Assembly: GCA_964478625.1 (NCBI GenBank)
Contig: CAYZJH010000004.1
Location: forward strand, 49,865 to 113,864
DNA: 64,000 bases
Direction of reading: 5' to 3'
Source: SKZT01 sp964478625
GTDB lineage: Bacteria > Desulfobacterota > Desulfobacteria > Desulfobacterales > SKZT01
Shown here piece by piece: positions 18,070 to 27,102 of the stretch (positions are counted from its first letter, which is position 1; each line of letters begins with the position of its first letter). Both the position numbers and the translations under genes were made by a program. A model generated the notes under the pieces. That model was not told the DNA's origin. It made no database searches and saw only the letters and a list, made by a program, of their open reading frames with translations.

Positions 18070-21000
18070 TCAAATGGGGCCTTTTTTAGAATTGATCAAA
18101 TTATTCAGGAGTTGGAAAGCGTTACCATAATCATATCGGCTGATCAGGTGATCTATCTCCGAATATTTTTTCCATTGAGAAAACCCTTTCACCTCGGAAT
18201 GTATGCGGCTGATTTCCTCCGGGTTCAAACGAGGTAAAGCCATGGCCAGATCATTTAAAAGTGTGGCGAACCTTACGGAATCCAAAGACAAATCGGATGT
18301 CTTTTCTTTCAGTTCAGGGTCACATCTATTTTCTAGGTCTGAAATGGAATTTAAAACCATATCGAACTGTTTCTCCACTTTCTGGGCCAGTTCTTCCAAC
18401 AAGATCTGATCAAAAGGTTTCAATGCAGCAGCCTCCAGTTTCCTTGCTGCATTTTCTAAATCACAGGCTCCGATACTGCCGCTGCTTCCCTTTAATGTGT
18501 GAGCCAGAGCAACAATATGGTCCTTATCATTTTCCGCTATGGCTTTGTGAATAGATTCGACAATATCAAAGCTGTTTTTGCGAAATCCTGAAAGAATGTT
18601 CCGATAAACGTCCGGATCAAGCCTTGAACTTTCGAGAGCCTGGCGAATATTAATTCCGGGAACTGTTTCCGGAAGAGCCCGGCCATTGAACTCAGGAACC
18701 TCGGTCTCTGTTTCGGCCTTGACCTGTGGTGGTTTCATACCAGGATCAAGACATCTGTTTTTAAGCAATCTCCACAATAACTTAAACAGATGGGCCTGAT
18801 CGACCGGCTTGGCAACGTAACCGTCCATACCCGCTGCCATGCATTTTTCCTCATCACCACGCATGGCATGGGCTGTCATGGCAATGATGGGAAGATCGGT
18901 CATCCCGATGTCATCACGGATTTTTCGTGTTGCCTGAAATCCGTTCATTTCAGGCATTTGCACATCCATCAGAACTGCATCATATCTTTTATTTAAAACC
19001 TTTTCCAAAGCTTCGAGTCCATTTATGGCCGTATCCGGAACAATGCCCGCACTTTCCAGAATGGCTACCGTAATTTCCCGGTTAGTGGGATTATCTTCCA
19101 CCACAAGGATCCGACACCCCTTCAACCACTTCTTGTAGAGTGTGGTATCGGTCATGATACGGCTTTGAGGACGAAGTTTTTTGTGAGTCTCTTTCCCGAA
19201 AGCGTCCATAATCGCATTAAAGAGGGTGGATTGGTATATCGGCTTGATTAAATACCCCTGGATTCCGATCTTTTCGGCCTCTTTTCTTTCCATGTCGGTT
19301 CCGAACGCGGTCATCATGATAATCCTCGGCTCATCAGCATTTTGTTTCCGTATTCTTGCAGATACTTCCAGGCCATCAATTCCCGGCATCAACCAATCAA
19401 TCATAACCAAGTCAAAAGGCATACCCTGTTGATACCTGTTTTCAATCATTGTCAAGGCTTTTTTGCCGGATTCGGCAACCTCAACCGAATATCCAAACGA
19501 CTCGAGATAATAGGAAATAATGATCCGGCTTTCTTCACAATCATCAACAACCAGTACATGAAGAAATCGGAGATCCTCTGGCGGAGTGAATACTCTTAAA
19601 GGCTCTTGCCGACCTTTTTTTAATTGAACTGCAAAATAAAATGTGCTCCCTTTTCCAAGCTCACTCTCCACCCAAATCCGTCCGTCCATCATCTCAACAA
19701 GCCGTTTGCATATGCTCAGACCTAACCCGGTGCCCTCATATCGGCGGGTATCGGAGCCATCAGCCTGGGTAAAAGGCTCAAACAGACTGTTGAGATAATT
19801 GTTGGAAATGCCTACTCCGGTGTCTTTTACCCACATGTTAAGTTCAAATGTGTCCTCCGAAAGCTTCAACGTCTTTGCCCCGATAAGAATGTACCCTCCT
19901 TTTTCAGTAAATTTTACGGCATTTCCCACCAGGTTCGTCAATATCTGCTGAAGACGAAGCGGATCGCCCCTGAAAGACCTCGGGGCTTTCGGATCGATGT
20001 CCACAAGAATTTCAATTCGCTTGGCTGAAGCACTGTTGAAAAAAAGTTCCACCACTCGGTCAACAATTTCATCCAGCATAAACGGACGACATTCTATGGT
20101 GAGCTTCCCGGCCTCTATTTTGGAAAAATCCAGAATGTCGTTGATCAGGCCCAGCAGCGAATGAGCACTGGTATGAATAATTTTTATGTAATGGGACAGT
20201 TTCGGCGAGAGCTGTTCATTCATGGCCAGTTCGGCTGCAGCAATTACACCGTTCATCGGTGTTCTGATTTCATGGCTCATGTTGGCAAGAAATTCGCTTT
20301 TGGCTTTTGTTGCGTCCTCAGCGATCTTTTTGGCATCCTTTAGCGCTTCATCGGTTTTCCGTCGCTCTTCCACTTCAATGGCAAGCTTTCTTTTGGACTC
20401 TTCGATATGATCGTTGAGTCTCAGGACGAGACCGGTAAAAACCGTTATCAGAACAAATGCGAATCCTCCAAACACCAACCAAGGACCATATTGGTGAATA
20501 ATATCTTTCAGGGCAATTTTCCCGAGTTCCTGATAAGGTCCCAGTTTGAGATAACGCATACATTCATGAACCGGTTGGTAATTTTGTGGAATGGTCCAGC
20601 CCAGGTAGTTTCCTGTTCTCGCTGCGTCTGAATCAGGTGGCATCTGGAGCAAAGCAATCATGACACGCTCCGCAAGACTTTCAGATGTTTTGTGAAGCCT
20701 TGCGATGGGCCATTCAGGATACAGATGGGTGGAACGAAATAACGGAAAATCGGGATTGTCATTTCCCGGCCATTTCAAAAAGGCAAATTCGTTGATATCG
20801 ATTTTTCCTTCAGCCGACATCTGCTCCAGATTATCCGTGCGCACGGATCCTATGTCGATCAGGCCATCACGCACCGCGTAAACAACACTGTCGTGATCAC
20901 CGCCAAAACGCACTCCGGAAAAATCCTGATAGGGGTCAAAACCGCTCTCTTTCAAGGCCCGCAAGACACTGATCCACCCTCCAAAGGAATGCTCATCAGC

Positions 21001-21459
21001 GGCCATAAAGCTTTTTTTTCTCAGATCCCTTATTTCGCTGATATCATTCCGGTTTTTTAACCAGAAAATCACGCCGCCATATTGGGTGCATCCTTTATCC
21101 GCACAGCGATTTTTCAAAGTAGCTATGCGATTGATACCAAACAAGTATTCCATTGTTACATAATACGCAGGATTGGCCACAACAAAGTCGACAGCACCAT
21201 TTGCAACGGCAGAACCGATTGCATCGTAGCCTAAAGGGATGATTTCAAAAAAATAACCATCCATTTTACCGGAAAGATAATCCGCTGTTGCTCCCCACTG
21301 CGCAAGGCATTGTTCAGTCCCTCTTTTGGCAAGAACACCAATTTTTACCCTAACAGGTTCCTCAGCAGCAGTTGAAACCGCCATGAGGCATGCATTCCAA
21401 AAAATTATAATGAAAAAAGAAATCGTATAACGTGAGAGAATATTTAGGAGAGGTACCAT
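18070..21459 (-). CDS. Hybrid sensor histidine kinase with PhnD-type periplasmic domain
   Basis: 1129 residues: signal peptide (1-~32), PhnD-like solute-binding domain (~35-295, starting VKIGVLAKRGTEQCLAQWGA), transmembrane helix (~330-350), coiled coil (~355-385), HisKA with phospho-His in SHEIRTP (~397), HATPase (VGNAVKFTEKGG and DTGVGI, to ~610), two receiver domains (~630-740 with MIDWLMPG; ~775-890 with LMDVQMPEMNG), and an Hpt domain (AHTLKGSSGSIGA, ~955-1045). A phosphorelay kinase sensing a small periplasmic ligand, possibly an oxyanion or phosphonate-like molecule; the ligand is unknown. The HD-GYP regulator follows. Confidence 0.93.
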   Translation of the reverse strand: MVPLLNILSRYTISFFIIIFWNACLMAVSTAAEEPVRVKIGVLAKRGTEQCLAQWGATADYLSGKMDGYFFEIIPLGYDAIGSAVANGAVDFVVANPAYYVTMEYLFGINRIATLKNRCADKGCTQYGGVIFWLKNRNDISEIRDLRKKSFMAADEHSFGGWISVLRALKESGFDPYQDFSGVRFGGDHDSVVYAVRDGLIDIGSVRTDNLEQMSAEGKIDINEFAFLKWPGNDNPDFPLFRSTHLYPEWPIARLHKTSESLAERVMIALLQMPPDSDAARTGNYLGWTIPQNYQPVHECMRYLKLGPYQELGKIALKDIIHQYGPWLVFGGFAFVLITVFTGLVLRLNDHIEESKRKLAIEVEERRKTDEALKDAKKIAEDATKAKSEFLANMSHEIRTPMNGVIAAAELAMNEQLSPKLSHYIKIIHTSAHSLLGLINDILDFSKIEAGKLTIECRPFMLDEIVDRVVELFFNSASAKRIEILVDIDPKAPRSFRGDPLRLQQILTNLVGNAVKFTEKGGYILIGAKTLKLSEDTFELNMWVKDTGVGISNNYLNSLFEPFTQADGSDTRRYEGTGLGLSICKRLVEMMDGRIWVESELGKGSTFYFAVQLKKGRQEPLRVFTPPEDLRFLHVLVVDDCEESRIIISYYLESFGYSVEVAESGKKALTMIENRYQQGMPFDLVMIDWLMPGIDGLEVSARIRKQNADEPRIIMMTAFGTDMERKEAEKIGIQGYLIKPIYQSTLFNAIMDAFGKETHKKLRPQSRIMTDTTLYKKWLKGCRILVVEDNPTNREITVAILESAGIVPDTAINGLEALEKVLNKRYDAVLMDVQMPEMNGFQATRKIRDDIGMTDLPIIAMTAHAMRGDEEKCMAAGMDGYVAKPVDQAHLFKLLWRLLKNRCLDPGMKPPQVKAETETEVPEFNGRALPETVPGINIRQALESSRLDPDVYRNILSGFRKNSFDIVESIHKAIAENDKDHIVALAHTLKGSSGSIGACDLENAARKLEAAALKPFDQILLEELAQKVEKQFDMVLNSISDLENRCDPELKEKTSDLSLDSVRFATLLNDLAMALPRLNPEEISRIHSEVKGFSQWKKYSEIDHLISRYDYGNAFQLLNNLINSKKGPI

Positions 21460-21516
21460 CTGAGCAACCTCGAATATTTTTGCTTAATGTCAGGCAATTA
21501 GAAGCCGGGTAAAACC

Positions 21517-22736
21517 TTAACCAAAATCATCGTAGGCAATTATTTCCTGTTCGACCCCTAAATCATAGAGCATTTCCTGAGCCGATTTCAACATCATGGG
21601 GGGGCCGCACAAATAGTATTCAATTTCGGTAGGATCCTCGTGATCCTTGAGGTAGTTTTCGAATGCGCATTTATGGATATAACCGGTCATACCATCCCAT
21701 GATCTTCGGGCTGGGGATCCGACAATGATACATGATAAGAAAAATTATCAAATTCTAAATCCAGTTTCTTGAATTCCTCATCATAGATCATTTCCCGGAC
21801 GGATCGGGCACCATACCAGAACGTCATTTTACGACGAGTTTTAACGGTCAGAAGCTGATGAAGAATATGGCTTCTCAAAGGGGCCATACCGGCACCGCCT
21901 CCGATGAAACGCATTTCACGGTCCGTATCTTTAACAAAAAAGTTTCCGTAAGGACCGCTTAAGGTAATCTGATCTCCCGGTTTAAGCCCAAAAATAAATG
22001 AAGACCCCACACCTGGAGGCAGATGAAGCTTATCCGGAGGTGGCGTGGCAATTCGAATGGTAAACTTGAGGATTCCTTTTTCAGCTGGAGGATTGGCCAG
22101 GGAATAGGCCCGGAAAACGGGTTCATCCGAAGCTGCCTTTATTTCCATAAAACCAAACCGCTGCCAGCTTTCCAAAAAATGTTCGGCCATATCAAATTCC
22201 CGGTAGCTGATCTCATATTCAGGAATATCGACCTGAATATATGCACCTGCTTTAAAATCGAGTTCTCCACCTTCATCCAGCTTTAGGACAAGTTCTTTGA
22301 TGAATGTGGCCACATTTTTATTAGAAACCACCGTAGCATGATATTTCCGGATACTGAAAATTTCATCCGAAACCCTGATTTTCATATCTTCTTTAACTTT
22401 GAGCTGACATGACAGCCGCACATTATCCAGTCGCTCATTGCGGTTGATCAAAGCTAGCTCGGTGGGAAGAATTTCTCCACCGCCTTTCTCCACACGGCAT
22501 TTGCAGGTACCGCAGGTCGCCTTTCCTCCGCAGGACGACGGCAGCAGGATTCCAGTGGTAAGCAGGGCTGACAGTAAAGTGTTCCCGGCAGGTGCTTTAA
22601 TGCTTTTGTCACTGTCATTGTTGATGACAATTTCGACATCCCCTTGCTGAACAATTTTGGTTTCCAACAAAATCAACAGAGCCACCAAGCTCAGGATTAC
22701 TGAAGAGAAAACAGTCAGGCTTACCAGATAAATCAT
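21517..22736 (-). pseudogene. nqrF: nqrF, Na+-translocating NADH:quinone reductase subunit F, frameshifted near the 3' end
   Basis: From MIYLVSLTVF (22736) the frame shows an N-terminal helix, a plant-type [2Fe-2S] site (SCGGKATCGTCKC plus RLSCQ), FAD motif RAYSLANPP and NADH motif IGGGAGMAPLRSHI. The frame then reads PEDHGMV and stops at 21687. One base further, the expected tail appears (WDGMTGYIHKCAFENYL..., YYLCGPPMM, ending AYDDFG with stop at 21517-21519). A single missing base around 21697-21703 (…GATCATGGGATGG…) breaks the gene; a T in CAT-TGG would restore PEDHWDGMTG. Read as written the protein lacks ~60 C-terminal residues including the CGPP nucleotide motif. This is a true lesion or a base-call error. 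Confidence 0.85.
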
Positions 22737-22755
22737 GAGTCGATCCTTTATACCG

Positions 22756-23092
22756 TCATGATCCCAGCGTAATCCCCGAGAACAGCATGAAAGCCATGGC
22801 CATAAGGCCTGTGGCAATCATGGTAATGCCAAATCCCCGCAGGCCCACCGGCACATCGGCATAGCGAAGCTTCAGACGAATGGCCGCCATGGACACAATC
22901 GCCAGCATCCATCCCACTCCGGAACCAAAACCGAACACCACCGATTCGATAAAGTTATATTCCCGTTCCACCATGAAAAGAACGGTACCTAAAATGGCGC
23001 AATTCACTGCAATCAATGGTAAAAAAACCCTTATTGAATTATAAAGGGGCTGGGAAAAACGATCGATAACAATTTCAACGGCCTGCACCATA
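22756..23092 (-). pseudogene. nqrE: nqrE 3' fragment, 5' half missing
   Basis: From MVQAVEIVIDRFSQPLY to the stop at 22756, ~111 residues match the second half of NqrE (FLPLIAVNCAILG, ESVVFGFGSGVGWMLAIV, VPVGLRGFGITMIATGLMA). A full NqrE is ~200 residues; the first ~95 are absent and the sequence upstream instead belongs to NqrB. nqrF follows after 20 bp, the normal E-F order. The join is at ~23091-23105. Confidence 0.85.
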
Positions 23093-23893
23093 GGGTCCAG
23101 GCTCCCACAAGACACAAAAACGTTGAGGTAGAACCAATACTGCCCGGATACAACCCCCAGAACATTTTTGAAAACGAATATCCCGAATCTGTCAGAACCT
23201 GTTCAACCTGTGACGGAGTCTCGATAATCGTTGCTATGGCCAGTGGGGTCGCTCCACTGATTGCATCCACAGAACCATCCTTAAGATGAGAAACTGCAGT
23301 CCATACTCTATCCCCCGACATTTGGGCCGGATAGGCAAAAAAAATAAACGCTCTACCGGTCAGAGCAGGGTTTAGAAAATTCCTGCCTGTGCCTCCAAAA
23401 ATTTCCTTGCCGATAACTACCCCGAAGGATATTCCAAGGGCCACCTGCCATAAAGGAGTAGTGGGTGGCAGGGTAAGGGGAAACAACATACACGTGACAA
23501 AAAGCCCTTCACTGATATTATGCTTGCGGATAACAGCAAATAGAGCCTCCCAAAAAAACCCACGGCATATGTAACGATTACCATGGGCATTACCACGGAT
23601 AGCCCCAAAGTGATCACTGAAATAAAATCGATTGAAAATCCAGCAGCCAGCCGAGCCTGGTAACCGGTATTGTAAATGCCGAACATCAGATGGGGGATTA
23701 AAACCGCGATGACAATGGTCATAAACCGTTTTACATCCAGACTATCCCTTACATGCGGGCCTTGACGAGTCACATGATCCAATCCGAAAAAAATGGTTTC
23801 AATCGCCTCATAAAAAGGATATAGCCTTGAAAAACGACCGCCATCTTCAAATTGGGGCCGTATCCTGGAGAAAATATTCTTTTCCGGACTCAT
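23092..23893 (-). pseudogene. nqrB: nqrB, frameshifted and truncated by fusion to nqrE
   Basis: The start at 23893 overlaps the nqrA stop (ATGA). The N-terminal part contains VTRQGPHVRDSLDVKRFMTIV and reads to TYAVGFF. There a run of seven T (minus strand; 23552-23558) shifts the frame; with one more T it continues WEALFAVIRKHNISEGLF and then KEIFGGTGRNFLNPAL (flavin Thr context) and GLYPGSIGSTSTF. It stops matching at about FLCLVGA (~23103), where NqrE sequence begins. The last ~120 residues of NqrB, all of nqrC and nqrD, and the start of nqrE are missing. Confidence 0.85.
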
Positions 23894-25248
23894 CGTTGAG
23901 TTTGTTCCTGATAATATTGTTGCCTAGCATCCTCAAGGACGCTTTTTAATTCAATTTTAGCCGGACATACATAACTGCACACCCCACACTCCACACAATC
24001 CATTAACCCCAATGCCAGATATTCCTCCACAGCTTCGGCAAGAACGGCTTTATAAATTAACTGAGGCAAAAGATCCACCGGGCACACCTTGACACAATTA
24101 CCGCAGGCAATACAAGCCCTCACGCCTCCATGAACATTGCAGTCAAACGGCAGGTTGGAATTGTTGAACCAGGAAAGAAATGTGCGGGAATAGCTGGGTT
24201 TATTATAACCCGGTCGCACAAAAGTCAAAAATTCCCTGTACCGGCCTTCCGGTATAAGGGTAATGGCTGTTTCATAAAGCCCTGAATATGAATCAGGGGT
24301 CGCATATCCCCCCTGGAAAACCCCACCGGTTATCCAGCGGGTTTCCATGTCGAAATTGGCGAAAGCCTGAAATGCGGCCAAAGGCATTCCAAGACGAACA
24401 TGCACATGCCCTGTCTTCAAAGCGGCACTGCCTCCGACAACCATGGTCCGGTCTGTAGGATAGTTCCCGTATTTTAACAAATGAGCGATAAGAAGGACAT
24501 CTTGCCCGCGAATATACCAGGTTCGATTATCTTGGGCTGATTTTCGGGTCATATAAACCAGCACACCGGGATCATCCGCCGGATAATTTCCGGTTACCCG
24601 GCCGGTGATGTACCCGTTGAGTGATTTTAACCGACGAATACTTTCCGGACGGGCAAAAACCTCCACACGATTAGAAAGCCGCCTGAGTGCCTTTAAACCA
24701 AAAAGAAACAACTGATCTTTATCATGGAGATAAACCGAAGGATTGGGTTGGAATGGTTCCATATCATCGAGCACGACAAAAATTGCAGGCGGTTCGGTAT
24801 CTCCCGGAGCAATATCACGAAAGGGCAATCGCCTCAAAAGAGCCCAGAGTCCCCCCTCCATAATTTTTTCCACCAGGTTTTGACGTGGAATCCTGTCAAG
24901 ATCAATTTCAGATAGCGACTCAAAATCAACAGATTTTTCTTCCGAGTCCAGGCGAATGACTATTTTTTGAATCACCCTTCTTGGCCCAAAATCGATGGAG
25001 TCCACAATTCCTCCGCCCGGGGATAAAAATTTCAAAAACTGACGTCGTTTATCCTCAAACAAGATTGATCCGATTTTGACGGTATCCCCCTTACCGACCT
25101 TTAGCCTGGGTTTTATAGAAGGAATACTTTCCGGAACAACAGCTATTGTTTCGGGCCTGGTAACGCTCAGCAATTGCTCTGAGGGGTATCCATCCAGTTT
25201 AAGATTATATCCTTTTTTGAGGTGAATGAAATTCATGGCATGAGTCAT
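23890..25248 (-). CDS. nqrA: NqrA subunit with RnfC-like C-terminal iron-sulphur motifs
   Basis: About 452 residues from MTHAMNFIHLKKGYNL. Barrel-sandwich and NqrA core with GYPSEQLLSVTRPETIAVVP and FEDKRRQFLKFLSPGGG; the middle contains RVTGNYPADDPGVLVY and VVGGSAALKTGHVHVRLG. The C-terminus carries two complete CxxCxxCxxxCP motifs, CIACGNCVKVCP and CVECGVCSYVCP. NqrA of Vibrio has only remnants of these; RnfC has both. It is the cytoplasmic quinone-handling subunit of the sodium pump. It starts 7 bp after a LapA-like gene and overlaps nqrB by 4 bp. The reading frame is intact although the following subunits are broken. Confidence 0.87.
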   Translation of the reverse strand: MTHAMNFIHLKKGYNLKLDGYPSEQLLSVTRPETIAVVPESIPSIKPRLKVGKGDTVKIGSILFEDKRRQFLKFLSPGGGIVDSIDFGPRRVIQKIVIRLDSEEKSVDFESLSEIDLDRIPRQNLVEKIMEGGLWALLRRLPFRDIAPGDTEPPAIFVVLDDMEPFQPNPSVYLHDKDQLFLFGLKALRRLSNRVEVFARPESIRRLKSLNGYITGRVTGNYPADDPGVLVYMTRKSAQDNRTWYIRGQDVLLIAHLLKYGNYPTDRTMVVGGSAALKTGHVHVRLGMPLAAFQAFANFDMETRWITGGVFQGGYATPDSYSGLYETAITLIPEGRYREFLTFVRPGYNKPSYSRTFLSWFNNSNLPFDCNVHGGVRACIACGNCVKVCPVDLLPQLIYKAVLAEAVEEYLALGLMDCVECGVCSYVCPAKIELKSVLEDARQQYYQEQTQR

Positions 25249-25255
25249 CTTCTGC

Positions 25256-25468
25256 TTAGGATTTGTCACCGGCATTGCTTTTTTTGAACCATGCGACAAA
25301 TAATCCCAAAACAAACCCTCCTACCGCTGTAAAAAACAACATGACAATTACGGGTATCTCTGCGGTAAACCAGAGAAAATGAGCCTGAACCCTCGCGGTA
25401 TTTTGTAAAATAATCAGAGCTATTGCAACGCTGCAAACAATCATCAGAATCAGTCTCAATTTTTTCAT
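25256..25468 (-). CDS. LapA/DUF1049-like small membrane protein
   Basis: 70 residues with two hydrophobic helices (~5-22 and 36-60) around RVQAHFLWFTAEIPV, and a short basic tail. The pattern fits the LapA (lipopolysaccharide assembly A, DUF1049) family, which works with LapB and FtsH in LPS regulation; no lapB is nearby. It sits between the MscS gene and nqrA with short gaps, likely in the same transcript. Confidence 0.7.
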   Translation of the reverse strand: MKKLRLILMIVCSVAIALIILQNTARVQAHFLWFTAEIPVIVMLFFTAVGGFVLGLFVAWFKKSNAGDKS

Positions 25469-25506
25469 AAGGTGTCCATTCTCCCAAAAATAAAAAAAGT
25501 TTCATT

Positions 25507-27039
25507 TCAGCTTTCAGGCGATGTTTTCAGAAGGTTTTGTCCCTCCTCTGGTGTGCGGGAATGTCGTGCCTGCTCTTGAATCTCTTCGGCCTCGCTTCGA
25601 AGGTCTGCTTCCGAGTCTGTTGAGACCACTGCAGGTTCCCTTTCAGGTGTTTTGGGAATCTTTGCCTGAATCGGTCTGATCCGTTCCCCCCGCTCTGCTT
25701 CCTCTTTGATGATCCTTACCGGAACGTCATTGGGAAAAATCAACTCCCGCGCTTCATCTGGCATGGATATTCCTTCCTCCTGAAAAGCACGTTTAACCAA
25801 ACGAATGACAGATGATTTGACTTTAAGAAGACTATGCTGCCTTCCGTCTATCCAGAAATAAATCCGCAGATCAACAGTGGATTTACCCAGATTATCCACA
25901 AGGACCCATGGTTCCGGATCATTCAAAACCGCCGGATGTTTTGCCAGGATTTTGAGGACCTTTTCCTGCGCAAACCCGATATTGTCATCATAGCCGATTC
26001 CTACGGTAAACTCTCCTCTTCGGTTGGGATTGCTTGTGAAATTATGGATATTGCTTTTGTAGACTGTGGCATTGGGTATCTGTACGTGATTCCCATCGGG
26101 GGTCATCAGGACCGTGGCACGGATAGTCAACATCTGAACAAATCCTGTAATCCCCCCGATTTCGATCAAATCACCGTTTCGGAACGGGTTTTGAAGACTT
26201 AAAAAAATGCTGGCCAGCAGGTTTTCTGTAATATCTCGAAAAGCAATGCCCAGAACAATACCCAGCAGGCCGGTTCCACCCATAACTGTCAGAGCCACAG
26301 TCGTCAATCCGGCTATCTGGAAAACCACATATAGCCCCAAGAGAAAAACACCCAGACCGACACCCCTGGAAATGACATCCTGAAGCAAAGGATTGATTTC
26401 CCGTCGGCGAAGGGAAATACGGGCGACAAGACTGGATAACCTGGCAATTCCCAAGGCAATGGCAAGAATAATCAAACCAAAAAAAACAAATGGTGAACCG
26501 CGAACCACACCTCGCCACTGCTCGCGTAATCCCTCCATGGCAGGCCTAAAGTCCCAGATGGACAGGTCGATAAGCTCGATCTGATTAACCACTGCCACCA
26601 CATCCTGTGTATTTCTGGCCAAATCTCCGGCCCATTTCTTAAACTCTCCGGTCTCTGTCATTCCATAAAGAAAAACAACCCCGTCATTGACTTCTACTTT
26701 CGGGGAAGAAAACCATCCGGTGGCTTTCAGGATATCTTCGAGCCTTTCCCGAATCTCGTGATCCCGAGCCACAGGTTTGACGTCAATCCTTACCGGAGCT
26801 TGAGAAGGGGTCTCCTTGGTAGGGTACAACGGCACTTTTTCTTCTTCTGGTTGGGTCCCCTGGGTGGCCTGTGCAAACCCCGGGGTATTCGATAAAAGGA
26901 AAAAGACGGATATAATGGTCATCATAAACATAAGTCTGAGAGAAAAACATAGGATCCGACTCAAAAGTGTCTTTCCGACCACTCTGATTGGATCATTTCT
27001 GATGTTGTCAGACCACGATGAATCGCAAACTGATTCCAT
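25507..27039 (-). CDS. MscS family mechanosensitive channel with N-terminal BON-like domain
   Basis: 510 residues. N-terminal hydrophobic segment (~28-55), a BON-like domain (~75-150, RERLEDILKATGWFSSPKVEVNDGVVFLYG in pieces), three membrane helices (~180-280), then the MscS pore and beta region (GLLGIVLGIAFRDITENLLASI, then NPFRNGDLIEIGG and FVQMLTIRATVLMTPDGNHVQIPN). The C-terminal 80 residues are charged and low-complexity. It releases solutes during hypo-osmotic shock. The first Met is taken as start; internal Met residues just before the hydrophobic segment are alternatives. Confidence 0.88.
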   Translation of the reverse strand: MESVCDSSWSDNIRNDPIRVVGKTLLSRILCFSLRLMFMMTIISVFFLLSNTPGFAQATQGTQPEEEKVPLYPTKETPSQAPVRIDVKPVARDHEIRERLEDILKATGWFSSPKVEVNDGVVFLYGMTETGEFKKWAGDLARNTQDVVAVVNQIELIDLSIWDFRPAMEGLREQWRGVVRGSPFVFFGLIILAIALGIARLSSLVARISLRRREINPLLQDVISRGVGLGVFLLGLYVVFQIAGLTTVALTVMGGTGLLGIVLGIAFRDITENLLASIFLSLQNPFRNGDLIEIGGITGFVQMLTIRATVLMTPDGNHVQIPNATVYKSNIHNFTSNPNRRGEFTVGIGYDDNIGFAQEKVLKILAKHPAVLNDPEPWVLVDNLGKSTVDLRIYFWIDGRQHSLLKVKSSVIRLVKRAFQEEGISMPDEARELIFPNDVPVRIIKEEAERGERIRPIQAKIPKTPEREPAVVSTDSEADLRSEAEEIQEQARHSRTPEEGQNLLKTSPES

Positions 27040-27102
27040 AGGAACTCCGGAAAATCGACATTAAAAATTCTAATTGATCAAACATTACCGTCCGACGTAG
27101 GA

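Noticed and set aside
23552..23558. Programmed frameshift in nqrB at the T7 run
   Set aside because: Considered because homopolymers can slip, but no family precedent is known to me and two other lesions lie in the same operon, so a mutation or base-call error is simpler.
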